DNA from: Dastarcus helophoroides
Taxonomy: Eukaryota > Arthropoda > Insecta > Coleoptera > Bothrideridae
Reading direction: 5' to 3'
DNA: 64,000 nt
NCBI GenBank assembly: GCA_028583605.1
Contig: CM053337.1
Coordinates: 22,881,764 to 22,945,763 of the forward strand
The translations under genes were made by a program, and so were the position numbers. The notes beneath the pieces are model-generated. The model saw nothing but the letters and a program-made list of their open reading frames with translations. It did not search any database and was not told where the DNA came from. The stretch's first letter is position 1, and the number at the start of each line of letters is the position of its first letter. This document shows, piece by piece, positions 9,781 through 21,268 of this stretch.

Positions 9781-10747
9781 TGCTCGGTTGTAAAAAGTTT
9801 GACAATCAGGAACGGATTGGCTCCAAATTTTGTGGCGGGCTACAGTGGCCCCTTACTAAGGAGGGGAGTTGTTATTTCATTATTATGCTCTCGAATTCAA
9901 CTGTGAACCCAGACCACGAATCGATCAAATATTTCGAGGTTAGAGTTGAAAGTTAAAAAAAAATTCACAGATTTCGCAATCCTTGCAACCAACGGAGACA
10001 TTGGAAATGATAACACCAAATAGAAACATAATTAACACTTTATTTAACATACAAGGTTATACAGGGTATTTACAAATTTCAAAGACAACGTTGGCAGTTG
10101 ATTCGGAATGATAAATAAATACGAATTACGAAAAAAAATTAATAAAAAATGTTTACTTTTCGAATTGCAGACTTTCAAAGTTGTTATAAAAAATAATTTA
10201 ATTAATCATTTCATAACCTCTTTACCGATCGTGTTGAAATATGAAACCTTTATTTATTTAGATTATTAAGGCTAGAATCTTAGTGTCGAAGACCCTTGTT
10301 TTATCCGACATCCCTTGTAATTCACCACGACAATTATCTATGTATCTTCAAAGTAGTAAATAATAATAATTACATAAAATATGTATTGATTTGCAACAAT
10401 ACGTATTACGTTAATTCTGTAATAAACCTTGTGATATTTATTATTATTATTTTGTTGTTGCTTAATTCGTGAAGTTTAATATTGTATAATCTTAAGTATA
10501 GATTTTATCTCATCATTTTTATATGTAATTATTCAGATTACAAGATGCTCTTTTTCAAAAAGTTTCGGACTATAAGGGAGAAGTACTCTATAGTTCGCCA
10601 AAATTGATTTTCCGATACCACCTTCCAAACATTTTTACACGGGTCTACTGCATTCCGAATATTGGGCTAGAAATCTGAACTGCGGATGCCGATCACTATT
10701 CGGGTATTTAAATTGATTGTTGTTAAATATTCGAAGGACCAGTACAC
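9781..10747. other. Unique-looking AT-rich sequence without a gene
   Basis: I see no open frame, RNA gene or element boundary. The stretch at 9,785-9,930 is somewhat GC-richer. A TTATACAGGGTATTTACAAA stretch near 10,050 recalls the ACAGGGTGTTACAAAA repeat at 63,517 and may be a decayed fragment. Confidence 0.4.
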
Positions 10748-11130
10748 TATGAGGCACCGTTCACAACATAATTATTTTTCATGAATATTTAATAAATCAA
10801 ACAATATATGTAAAATTTTAAATTATATATTGTTTCGTTCTTGAAATATACTTCATTTCTGTAAAAATGAATATTTATATTCTCCTGATAGAAATTTTAC
10901 ATAAATCTATTTAAATATTTTATATGAAAGTTTTATGTGGTTTTAAAAATATTTATATAAACTGTGATACATGAAACGACCGTGAGAGGCGATAGTAGCC
11001 GCACGAATCGGGCATGGAGTATGGTATTATTTATATATCAATTTTATTTTGTCGCCACCTGAATCTTGATTATATTTACATATTTATCAATAGCACTAAA
11101 ATCTGACATAAAAAGTGACAACATGCTGCT

Positions 11131-11169
<39 letters not shown>

Positions 11170-11487
11170 ATAATAATAAATAAATAAATAAATAATAAAA
11201 TAAAAAAAGTTTCAAACCTTAATTTAAGTTCCAGCGCTTCTAGCGCCCGCTACGGTGGTTTGATATATCACACTTTATATAAATATTTTTGAAATCACAT
11301 AAAATCTTTATAAAGAGATATTTACGAATATTTATATAAAATTTTTAACAGAAGATTTAAATATCCATATTCATTGAAATTAAATATACTGCAAGAAAGA
11401 AATAATATATAATTTCAAATTTAATATAAATTGTTTGATTTATTAAATATTCATAAAAAATTATTATGTCCTGAACGGCACCTCATA
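10748..11487. mobile_element. Non-autonomous element with ~260-bp inverted repeat arms
   Basis: The left arm (10,748 to about 11,008) and right arm (about 11,226 to 11,487) are inverted copies: the left begins TATGAGGCACCGTTCA, and the reverse complement of the right begins TATGAGGTGCCGTTCA, both followed by ATGAATATTTAATAAATC. Arms differ by many substitutions, so the insertion is old. The 220-bp centre contains an (ATA)n tract and no gene. TACAC occurs just outside both ends (offset by one base on the right) and may be a decayed target duplication. Superfamily not assignable from the sequence. Confidence 0.75.
11132..11165. repeat. (ATA)n microsatellite
   Basis: Eleven consecutive ATA/TAA triplets in the centre of the inverted-repeat element, followed by an imperfect AATAAATA tract to about 11,210. 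Confidence 0.95.
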
Positions 11488-11764
11488 CTACACAGTAGTT
11501 AAAAAATATGTTTCCTGTTTATGGTCTATTGACTACTTTATATTGAAGTCAGTTAGCTACCGCTTACAAAAAAGATATATGATCTACTTATCACAGGGCC
11601 AAGATTTAGAAGTAAGAGGTCGACGAATTGATCCAAACAAAATTTTAAATAATATACAGGCTCTTTTAGTTAACATTTCCACAGCCGATATCTCTGAAAA
11701 TAAAAAGGATCTATATATTGTATTATAAGTTTAGCATTGTAATGATCAGATGAATTAACCCTAA
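11488..11764. other. Spacer without a recognisable gene
   Basis: A 61-codon frame at 11,543-11,728 (with YRLQKRYMIYLSQGQDLEVR) is open on the plus strand but I recognise no family and it has no supporting splice or regulatory context. It may be chance or part of the retroelement debris that follows. Confidence 0.3.
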
Positions 11765-11810
11765 GGGTGCGTTTAGATTAGAGATTTATTTCATAATAGA
11801 AATCTCAGGT
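11765..11810 (+). mobile_element. Single end of a PIF/Harbinger-like MITE
   Basis: TAA followed by GGGTGCGTTTAGATTAGAG matches the terminus of the complete palindromic MITE at 58,983-59,179 (GGGTGCGTTTAGATTAGACA). No matching second end is visible nearby, so this is a truncated copy. Confidence 0.5.
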
Positions 11811-11849
11811 ATCTGAGACTAAATTTCCTTGCCCGTTTACACTAGGACA

Positions 11850-12170
11850 CAAATATAGCTGAATAAAATTACTAACACTTTTAGCTGAGATCAAATCTGT
11901 TGATAAGTCGTTCATATAAAAATTGCGACTGATTATTTTACTTTCTAATGGGAATTGTTCTTCAGCTTCTTTTGCTATTTTAAGAAACGGGCTGCAAAAA
12001 AGGGTGCACAAGTGGTGCCGTAAGTTACCATTATTAAACAGAAACTTTTAATAAGTCCTTCTTTGCTGATGCCATAAAACTCGTTGAAAATCGGTGTCAT
12101 ATGGATACCCTTTTTATCATTCTGTACATTTTAGTGATCTTACTTGACAGTACAATAGGATAAATTAGAA
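11850..12170 (-). pseudogene. BEL/Pao retrotransposon reverse transcriptase fragment, decayed
   Basis: Three minus-strand frames give recognisable successive BEL/Pao blocks: PIVLSSKITKMYRMIK (12,105-12,165; family form ADIxKMYRQ), then TYGTTCAPFFAARFLK (about 12,000-12,045), then AKEAEEQFPLESKIISRNFY followed by MNDL (11,880-11,985; family form EDFYVDDL). They are in the expected order but separated by frameshifts and stops, and the catalytic YxDD-containing section between the first two blocks is lost or unrecognisable. This is an old internal fragment without LTRs. Confidence 0.7.
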
Positions 12171-13990
12171 ACGGAACGGAAATCTTCTTGTATTATTGCT
12201 TGGGCGATTAAAATGACGTTAAGGCTGACTGCAGATGTGTCTTACACCACCTGAATTTTATGCTCCTTCACAGTTTGTTTGAACCCCCTGGTTGGATAAG
12301 TAGTACAATTCAGAAATTTGTCATTTCGACAAGTGGTCCACACGTGTCATCCCTATTTTTTACAAGTTTAAGAATCATTTTATTGACACTGAATGTGCCT
12401 CGCCCATTTTTCTTTCGTTTTTGAAAGGCAACGTTACAATGAAGAGACCACAGGGTGCTCGTAAGTAGTAATTGTCGTAAAAGTGTTATTTCGGGTCTTT
12501 TCTTCTTGGGATAAAAGTATTTTGTTTTCAGTTTCCTCTTGATCCTAAAATTTATTGCCCCGGTCATGTAATTGTTCTTCCTGACAAGAATTTATGGCCT
12601 TTGAATTGCATGTCATATTTTTGTTTCTTTGAATGGACTTTTAAATGACCAGGTGCATTCAAACCAATTTGTTTTCTTAAAAATGAAGTTAATTTTTTCA
12701 AATTTCAATGGAATTTCTAATTACTCCCAAAATAAATTTGTTTCAGTTAATAAATCTATTTAGATTATTTCGCATTGAAATCAGGATCATCGAAAAAAAC
12801 ATTAGAGGGCAGTTGAATGGCAAATTTATCAATCTTAAAAATTGAGGTTGGTTCTGTGATTTTGTTTATCTTATTCCAGATCACACGTGAATTCGTTTAG
12901 ATGTGATTTGATTCATATGGTACATTACTTCAAACTCTTTTAAAGAAAATTACAATTTTTTAACTAATGCTGAAGTAATGATGTTCGCTTGACACTCTGG
13001 ATTTAACAACGCTGGACATTGTTTAAAGTTACTGCACCTATTTCTAATTAAAACTAGAGCTGTACTGGTTGTACTGATTGCCATTTTCGCTTTGCATGAT
13101 CGTTTAATTTTTCGGCTATTATGGGAATAAATAAAATTAATTCCCTTTTTTTGCCGAAAGCTCTAAAACCTTTAATACAGTTAATTAGTTGTCTTAGATC
13201 GGGTTGTGTGGTTTTTGTGAATTAAAAAATGTTTAGAACGGTTGGACCTGTTCTTTTATTTTAAAGCGGTCTTGCATTTTTTAAATTGAAATATACTCGT
13301 ATAACCAAATAGACTACGAAATAATTTAAATCAAAATAATATTAAGGCATCTATGCTCATGGCTCTTGAAAGAAATATTTTAGTACAAAGCGAAAACAAT
13401 GAAATATTAAAATATATTTAATCTACAAGCAAAAATTTGTCAACTTTATTGTAAAAGTAATTTACATTTATTTGAGCCCTAAAAATTATAAGTGCAGATA
13501 TTTTACCACATTCGTTTACTGAGTACTTCAAGACAGTACGTGAATTGGATTTAGGGTAAGAGTTTACAGCATAATAATGGAATTATAACCCCTCACTTAA
13601 GGGCCGCTGACTTGGATAGCCCGTGTAAACTTCAGAACCTTTAAGTTTGCGCATCTTTACATGCTCACAATACCGCCTACTGTGTTCAGTTTTTGTTAGC
13701 GGTGTTTTCGTACTTAACTCACTAGATTCTCTATTTTCAATCTCTCGTAAACGTTTTTTACGCTCTCAATATGTCTTACACTTTTCGCTATTTTTCATAC
13801 TCTTAATATCCATAGCTGATAGCCTTATCCAATGAAACGTCACTGGATTAAATGAATATGGTGCACTGCGGTGAACTGTAAACTTAACATTCTCTCATGC
13901 CGGCCTCTCGACGCCGAGAGCGCTCGACTGGCGATCCGAGTATGTCCGACCGACCGACACCTTGTTCTTCAAGCTGGAACGAAAACCCGA
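12171..13990. other. Unique-looking AT-rich sequence without a supported gene
   Basis: No convincing open frame on either strand. A GC-richer patch near 13,895-13,995 (GCCGGCCTCTCGACGCCGAG) does not fold as a tRNA. More BEL/Pao debris may extend to about 12,600, but I could not recognise further motifs. Confidence 0.4.
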
Positions 13991-14740
13991 AACTTCACCC
14001 CATATCTCAACATAAACATTTCCAATGTTAAAATCAAAATCGCTAAATCATAACAAAAATGCGAGTTTACGGTTAAAATTTAGTGAAAACAGAAAAGATT
14101 AGAATCAGGAAATTTAAGAAAACATTTCAGGCTTTTAAAAAATTAAAAATATTTTAGAAATTTCAAAAAAGAGTCAAAAAAGTCATTAGAAACAAAATTA
14201 AAATCGTTTTGATTTTGAATAAATGATTTAAGTTTTTGAGAAAAAAGTCGAGATTTAATTTGAAATTAAAAAAAGCTAAAGCTCTAAAAATAGCTGAAAT
14301 TGTTATTGATATTGAGAATAACAGTAAAAAGTAATGTTTAAATTTTGAAATTTGATTTTTTGAAGAAAACAATGTAGAAAAAGATGTTCCCGAAATTTCT
14401 AGAAAATAGTTGACGTTTCGAAATTTGCATTGACATTTCGAGAAAAGAAATTCGAGTTTTCGAGTTTATATCCATAGTTTAAAGAAAGACATAGAATTTT
14501 GGAAATTGAGATCGTTTCGATAGGTAATCGAATTCTTTAGAAAAATTGAAGATTTATTGTTTAAATTCAAATTTTGGACAAACAAATAAAAAGTAACAGT
14601 TTGAATCTTCAAAAAAAGTCTAAATTGTGAGTTTATAAGAAAAATGTTCTAAAGAATAAACAAAAATTGAAAGTTGAAAGTCAGATTTTCTAAAAAAAAT
14701 TTCGAAAAAATACTCCATTTTTTTGAATACTCGTCCGGAC
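13991..14740. repeat. Degenerate AT-rich motif block
   Basis: Recurring AAATTTCGA, AAAAATTGAA and GTTTCGAAATTT words at irregular spacing, A-rich on the plus strand. The short minus-strand frame here is a by-product. Same texture as the long blocks at 16,600, 25,000, 37,000, 47,500, 53,000 and 60,000. Confidence 0.6.
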
Positions 14741-14833
14741 AGTCCGTCACTGCTGACAGAACAGTTCGTAAATAATATCACATTCAATTTGCTTGATATA
14801 CATGGAACAAATAAAATTTACGTCTTTTCATAT

Positions 14834-15358
14834 TGTTACGGGCTTATCGGTTTAAAATGATTACACTTATCAAATAATACCCACTTTATTACTGAACTCA
14901 TCTTGGATCACCACAATTGTCAATTAACTCACTTATTATTGACTTCTACTAACTCACTAATTACACTGATTCTAACTGACTGACTTGAGGAAAAGCTGAC
15001 CGCCTTTTATAGTTTTGGCTCCCGGCTTCTAGAACTTTTCGGCAGATAAGGAACACTACAACTGAATAATGAACTCACTTCTTTACCTCTAACTACTAAC
15101 TCACTAATTACACTGCCTGACTCTAACTAACTGACTCGAGGGAAAGGCGACCGCCTTATATAGTTTTGGCTCCCAGGTTATAGAAAAATCCTGCAGATAA
15201 GGCTTATCGTTTGCCGAAATTTCTGGAATGCTTATCTGCCATTTGTTTCGTTATCGCGGCCGCTTTCCCCTTATCAGATCCTTCTAGAAACTTTTTTTAT
15301 TTACTAAATTCTACAATTCTATTCTAAATTATATTCCATCTATTTACATTGCGTTACA
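14834..15358 (-). mobile_element. Solo LTR with an internal duplication
   Basis: Begins TGTTACGGGCTTATC and ends CATTGCGTTACA (TG...CA), flanked on both sides by ATAT (14,830-14,833 and 15,359-15,362), a 4-bp target duplication typical of Gypsy-type elements. On the minus strand it has a TATAAAAGGCGG box, TCAGT initiator-like sequence about 30 bp downstream and an AATAAA signal further on, the layout of U3-R-U5; it is therefore transcribed leftward. Compared with the 374-bp copy at 36,019, it carries an extra ~150 bp because the TCTAACTGACTGACT-CCGCCTT-TATAGTTTTGGC segment is duplicated. No internal retroelement coding region remains. Confidence 0.85.
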
Positions 15359-15362
15359 ATAT

Positions 15363-15990
15363 TATGGGCTTTGGCCCTCCGAGATCTGATGACCTAACTT
15401 CGTCCATGGTTATTTTAGGCAAAGAATCAGTATAAAGCACCTCATTTCAATTTAATTAACAGTATTACTAAAAAGATACTGAACAATTTTTATTGTCATA
15501 TATAAGAGCTACATCGAATATTTGATTTTTGTCATATTTTTAGCACTTTTTAGCTTGTTTATGCGGATCACAATATTTTGAGATGTTTTTAATTTAATTT
15601 TTCTTCGAAATTCTCCCATCGACTCGCCGTTTGGACTTTTGCTAAAAATTTTAAATTCAGATTAAAAGTTAACAGGAAAAAAATAATGATTTCAATCGAG
15701 TAATAGAAATGTTGTGAAAAGAGTCCTTCAAAATTTCTAGAATGGGTCAAACAATTTAAAGAAAGAAAATTTTGCGAAAAAATTAGCTCTTTAACATACT
15801 TATTGTCACGTGTTTCTTCTTTTAGAACTCAAGAATCATTCCTGTTTTTCAGATAGTTTAATAATAAATTCACTTGAAATTCATTGACACACTTTCTGGA
15901 GGTCAAATAAAACTGTCTAATAACTAATACTTACTCTAAATTTATCTGTTTTAAGGACTTGAACTTTGAAATTAATCAAGAAATTAGTCA
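15363..15990. other. AT-rich spacer without a gene
   Basis: No open frame or repeat boundary recognised between the solo LTR and the next element. Confidence 0.5.
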
Positions 15991-15998
15991 GATGTAAA

Positions 15999-18900
15999 CA
16001 GTGGCGGCTGGTGACTTTTTGACAGGGGGTGCGCAGATGCAAAAAATATTAATAGTTAAAGTTTAGGTAACTTCAATGCCGCAGCAAGGTATTAAATTTA
16101 GGAGAAACGAACGCTTTTTGTAAGGCGTGGTATTTAATAGTATTTTATTTATTTAATTATTTATTTTTCACATTTTTATTTCAATTTTAACACTGGCAAA
16201 CGCCTACCTAGTTCTTTTATTCTCACTTTCTCTTCTAATGGAAGTATACCAAAATCGTTTTTTAATATAAAAATGCTGTTCATTTTAAAAACACAATTAA
16301 ATCTTCTAAAACCTGAAGCAGAATACTGACACTGACAAACATACACTTCAAATTTTCACGCATGCTGACAATGTCTTAATTAGTGGTGGGTGTTTATTCA
16401 ACGAACTATTTTTTCTATAATTTAGAACCAAATACCAAATGGTTTTCACAGTTAAGTACTTGTTTTTAGAGATGCAAACATCGTTCAAAAAAGCATCGAT
16501 GTTGAACATCGAGATTTTTTTCAATGAAACATCGAAGTCTTAAACATCGGTATTCAGTATCGATACATCGATGTTTTTCTGATGTTTTTTAAATATTTAA
16601 TTGCGAATTTAAGAAGTCAAAATTCGGAAAGTGTAGAAAAGGACATCAATTTAAAAAGAACTTTTTTTAATTCCGAGTTTAATTGGAATTTCCACTTTTT
16701 TCTCGAAATTTCGTCAAAATTTTGACTCTGATGTCGAAATTTTGACTCTGATGTCGAAATTTTGACTTTCTTCTCGAAATTTTGCCTTCAATTCCAAAAT
16801 TTCAACTGTTTTCTAGAAATTCTAAGGTCAAAGTCAAAATTTCGACTTTAATCTCGAACATTCGACCATAAATGTACACGAAAATTAGGTTTGGCATACA
16901 ATATTGACAGATGACGGTAGGATGTGTTCAGTTACTTCAATTTTTAATAACCGAAATTTCGACTTTTTTCTCGAAATTTCCATATTAAAGTCGAAATTTG
17001 AGATTAGAGTTGAAATTTTGACTTTACTCCTGGAGTTTCGAGAAAAAAATTGATATTTCGAGATTGAAGTCGAAATTTCGAGGAAAACTCGACAATTCGC
17101 CTTTAAACTCGAAGTTTCTAACACTGTTTATTGGTTGATGGTCTTTCCTCGCCTAATTTCTTTGATTATTTTTTATGAAATGTCAAAATAAACTTAAATT
17201 TCGGGAAAAAAGTAAAATTTATAAAAATAAAATCTGGTTTATTACAAATTTTGGAATTTTGACAAATAAACGAATTTTAAAAATGTCAAAATTTTTAAAA
17301 TACCCAAAATTTTGAAAAAAAAAACTTAAAATTTTGAGGAATTTCGAAAATTTAAAAGAAAAGGCTAAATTTTGAAACGTTAAAATGTTCATAAAAAATT
17401 CAGGTTTTTCAAAAAAAGTCTAAATTTCGATAAAACTTTTTTTTTAAAACGTCAGGCAAAATTTTGTAAAAATGCCAAACTTTATAAAAGCCGGAATTTA
17501 AAAAAAAGCGCAGTTTTGAGAAAATATCAAATTTTGAAAATTTTTTAGTCGCACTAATAAAAAAAAGGAATTCGAAAATTTTTAAAAAACGAAATATTTG
17601 AAAACATTTCAAATTTTCGAGAAAGTCGGAATTTTAACAGACGAATTTTGAATCGAAATTTCAAGTTAAAATTTAAAAAAATATCGATATTTTCATAAAA
17701 GTCGAAATTTCCAAAAATGTGGAAATTCTGAAAGAAATAGTAAAAAAATTCAAGACAATATTAAAAAAAAAAAATTAAAAATATCCGATTTTCAAAAAAA
17801 GCGACATTTTATTTACTAACTTCATTTGAAGATAAATTGTAATTTTGACCAAAGTAAAGATTTTCAAAAAAGGTCGAAATTTTATAAAATAGTCAAAATT
17901 CCAAAGAGGATAAAAATTTTCAATAGTATTGAAAATTGAAAAATATCGAAATGTTTAAAAAGAAAGTCGACATTTTGAAGACAACTGGAAAATTTCATAA
18001 CATGCCTTTTAAGAAAATTTCAAATTTTTTTATGAAAAAATGAAATTTTCGAAAATGCCAAACTTTTTTAAAAGTGGTTTTAATTTAACTTAAAAAAATG
18101 TAATTTTGGAAAAGTAAAGATTTAACGAAAAATTCGAAATTTTGAGAAATAGCTAAAAATTATAAAAATTTTTAAAAAGCCACAATTTTCAAAAATAAAT
18201 TGAAAATTTTGGAAAAATTAAAAGTTGAAATTTTGAAAAATGTTGAATTTTCATAAAAAATTAAAATTTTCAGAAAAAACTCCAGATTTTCAAAAACAAT
18301 TCGAAATTTTTATATAAACTCAAATTTTTATAAAAGTCAAAGCAGTTTGTGCAAATACCAAACTCTTAAAAAAGCCAAGCTTTGAGTCTTAGTAATTTTT
18401 AAAAAAGAGTCAAAAATTTAAAAATTCAAAATTTTCAAAAGAATCCGAAATTTTTTGAAAATCGCAATTTTCAAATAGTTCCAAATTTTCGAAAAACTAA
18501 AAATTTTAAAAAACGGAAAAAATACGAAAATTTTAATTATTCGAAATTTTGAAAAATGTAGACATTTTCATAAAAAGTTAAAAATGTTCAATAAAAAGGC
18601 AAGATTTTCAAAAAACTGGTTATTTTGAAAAAGTCAAATTTTGTAAAAAAAATGTTTGAGCCGAAGAGTACATTTGAAGTTTAAATTTTTCAAACAAAGC
18701 AGACATTTCCAAATTATAAACATACATGGAAAGAAACTTTAACATTTTAAAGCTAAACTAAAAGTTCTAAAATTTTCCACTTTAATCTTAAATATTAAAA
18801 AAAATGTTCAAAATTTGGAGAAAATTTTTAGATTAAAGTCCGGATTTGGGGAAACAATTCGGAAAAAACCAAAATTTATAAAAATAAAAATTTAATACAC

Positions 18901-20548
18901 AATTTCAGGAAAGGGTTCGAGATTTCTAAGAAAATTTGGAATTGGAAAGTATGCAATTTTCAAATTTAAACAAGGAATTTTGATAAAAATTTATAATTTC
19001 TTGTATTAAATATGAAGATTTATTTATTCAAAAATTGACAACTTTTCAAATATTCCAAATTTGGAAATTAGGTCCGAAATTTTGAGAATTCTGTTAAGGT
19101 TTTAATTTGGACATTTTTATTTCTAACTTGAAAATTGGTCTATTTCTAGAAATGTTTATCTTTTTTATGAAAATTTCGATTTTTTTTCTAGAGGTTTTCA
19201 ATTAAAATATGAAATTAACAAAATTAAAAGTTCAAAAGAAGGAAATTTATGTAAAGTAAGTTGTCTTAAAGGAACTGAATATTTGAAATTCAAACCAGAA
19301 ATCTTGATAGGTAAGATTTTTTTTAAATATTAAATAAATAGTAAATAATTGTGAAAATTCTGTTTATAGTTTCGAGTTTTCAAATTAATACTTTTCTAAA
19401 AATTCTCATTTTTCTTTCAAAATTTGTGTTATTTTATAGGTTGCCAAATAAAAATATCTAAACTATGAATTGTCAGATAATTGTACTGTTTGTATGCCTG
19501 CTGCTAAGCTTCAGTATCAATTTGTTAAATATACACTGCTGCTATCCAGCGACTAGTTACAAAATTGTGTGGTCATTTGTACCGTCAATATTAATTCTAT
19601 GCAACAGATGACACTAATTCCATCGCGATACGATACATCGATTTTTCAAACATCGTTTGTAAACTGAACGATGAATCGATATTTTCTATGTTTTAGAATC
19701 GATGTTGAAACATTGATGTTTACAAACGATATATCGATGTTTCGAAAACATCAAATTGTCATTTGCTTGTTACTTGTTTTTCATCGTTAAGTAGTAATGC
19801 ATAATAATAATACACAAAACATTCTCGTAACTTTCATTATAATTTAAATGATTGAACATTTATAGTTTTAAAACTTCAAAGTGTTCAGTCTGTGTCACTC
19901 ATTTTAAAATTTGTTTAAATATTTAAACCATACAAATCAGCCAATAACAACAATAACAGACAACGCTGACAGATGTAACAAGATATGGTACTGTCAGATT
20001 GATTGCAGAAGTATTAAACGTAATAAAATTTGTAACTCATATGACTTCTTTTTATGTTAATAATTAGATAATCGAAATATAATTGATTGACGATATGAAA
20101 ATCTATCCTTCATTTCGAAACAAAATTAAGACACAAAAGTTGTAACAGAAATCTTATCACATGAACCACAAATATTTCACTTCAAACTCTGTCTCGTACT
20201 CATCATCCGACATCATCCCGTGGGGGAGCGGCGTACTGCGCTAACTTTAATGCGCGCTCCGTAGTTTGTTTCTACGTAACGCGAGGATGCCGTTGATAGG
20301 AATCGTACAGCAGCCACGCTAAGTGCTTAGTTCTGAGCGCACCAACTTATTTAAATTTCCTCAAAATGGAATAAAACATATGCCCACTTTATTCCAAGTA
20401 ATGCACAAGTACTAGTTAATTAAGAGGTCATTATTTAGTACTTAAAAATGTGATAAATCCTTGTCTTTTACATTAAACAGAAAAAAAATTAATCACTCAT
20501 TTCACGAGGTGCGCGCGCTCTTGCGCTCTATAGGACCAGCCGCCACTG
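15999..20548 (+). mobile_element. hAT-like non-autonomous element, CAGTGGCGGCTGGT termini, 8-bp duplication
   Basis: Left end CAGTGGCGGCTGGT and right end ACCAGCCGCCACTG are inverted repeats, flanked by a perfect 8-bp duplication GATGTAAA (15,991-15,998 and 20,549-20,556). Such 8-bp duplications are characteristic of hAT transposons. There is no transposase frame. Most of the interior is a second inserted element (16,467-19,772), so the original was about 1.24 kb. The right subterminal part (20,200-20,340) is GC-richer. A related copy with its own perfect duplication is at 59,683-62,873. Confidence 0.9.
16467..19772 (+). mobile_element. hAT-like non-autonomous element with TAGAGATGC end and repeat-filled interior (copy A)
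   Basis: Starts TAGAGATGCAAACATCG and ends near CATTTGCTTGTTA, flanked by CTTGTTTT on both sides (16,459-16,466 and 19,773-19,780), an 8-bp duplication. Terminal ~120 bp contain many ATCGATGTTT words and short palindromes (16,490-16,575; 19,625-19,750). The interior (about 16,600-19,440) is nothing but degenerate AAATTTTCGAAAAAAGTCG-type repeats with no coding potential. The same element in reverse orientation is at 35,837-40,326: CAAATGTACTCTTCGGCTC at about 37,264 is the complement of GAGCCGAAGAGTACATTTG near 18,658. Confidence 0.85.
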
Positions 20549-20556
20549 GATGTAAA

Positions 20557-20790
20557 TGGAATCGATTCACACCTACCAATTTTATCTTCACGTTGTTTAT
20601 GAATTTTACTTGCAGCAACTTCATAATGTTTATCTGATTTTACTTAAATTTACCGCACTATCAAGATTTTAAAGTGATTGTCCATCTTTTGACCCTCACC
20701 TTGGAATCTTGCTTATTTAAGGTAGTTCACTGACAGCTATCGCAGCAAAAAGTTATGGAAGGTTAGATCTCCACTGCATAAGCGAGACAT
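20557..20790. other. Short spacer
   Basis: No feature recognised between the hAT-like element and the tandem repeat. Confidence 0.5.
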
Positions 20791-21268
20791 AAGAGAAAGA
20801 GTGCCAAAGTAGTTGATTTTTGGCTCAGACTGTACGTGTAGATGATGTGCCAAACAAATTACTGATGCAATCGTTGATAATGCTGGAAAGCGAAACTTGG
20901 TCGAAATTCGTTTAATATTTATTGTTATAGTAAGACAAAGAGTGCCAAAGTACTTGATTTTTGGCTCAACTGTACATGTAGATATAGTAAGCCATGGAGA
21001 TGGTTAGATTAACAACAGCCAAACAAATTACTGATGCAATCGTTGATAATGCTGAAAAGCGAAACTTGGTCGAAATTCGTTCAATATTTATTGTTATAGT
21101 AAGAGAAAGAGTGCCAAAGTACTTGATTTTTGGCTCAGACTGTACATCTAGATGATGTGATCCATAAAGATGGTTAGAGTAACAACAGCCAAACAAATTA
21201 CTGATGCAATCGTTGATAATGCCGAAAAGCGAAACTTGGTCGAAATTCGTTTAATATTTATTGTTATA
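20791..21268. repeat. Three tandem copies of a ~141-169-bp unit
   Basis: Units start at 20,791, 20,932 and 21,101, each AAGAGAAAGAGTGCCAAAGT then TTGATTTTTGGCTC, and each ends CGAAACTTGGTCGAAATTCG plus TTTATTGTTATA. The first unit lacks about 28 bp (the ATAGTAAGCCATGGAGATGG section). The units are very similar, so the duplication is recent. An open frame on the minus strand within it is only a by-product of the repeat. Confidence 0.9.

Noticed and set aside
16600..19440. CRISPR-like or centromeric satellite array
   Set aside because: Units are degenerate with no fixed period or conserved spacer, the block is bounded by transposon ends with a target duplication, and the genome is eukaryotic.
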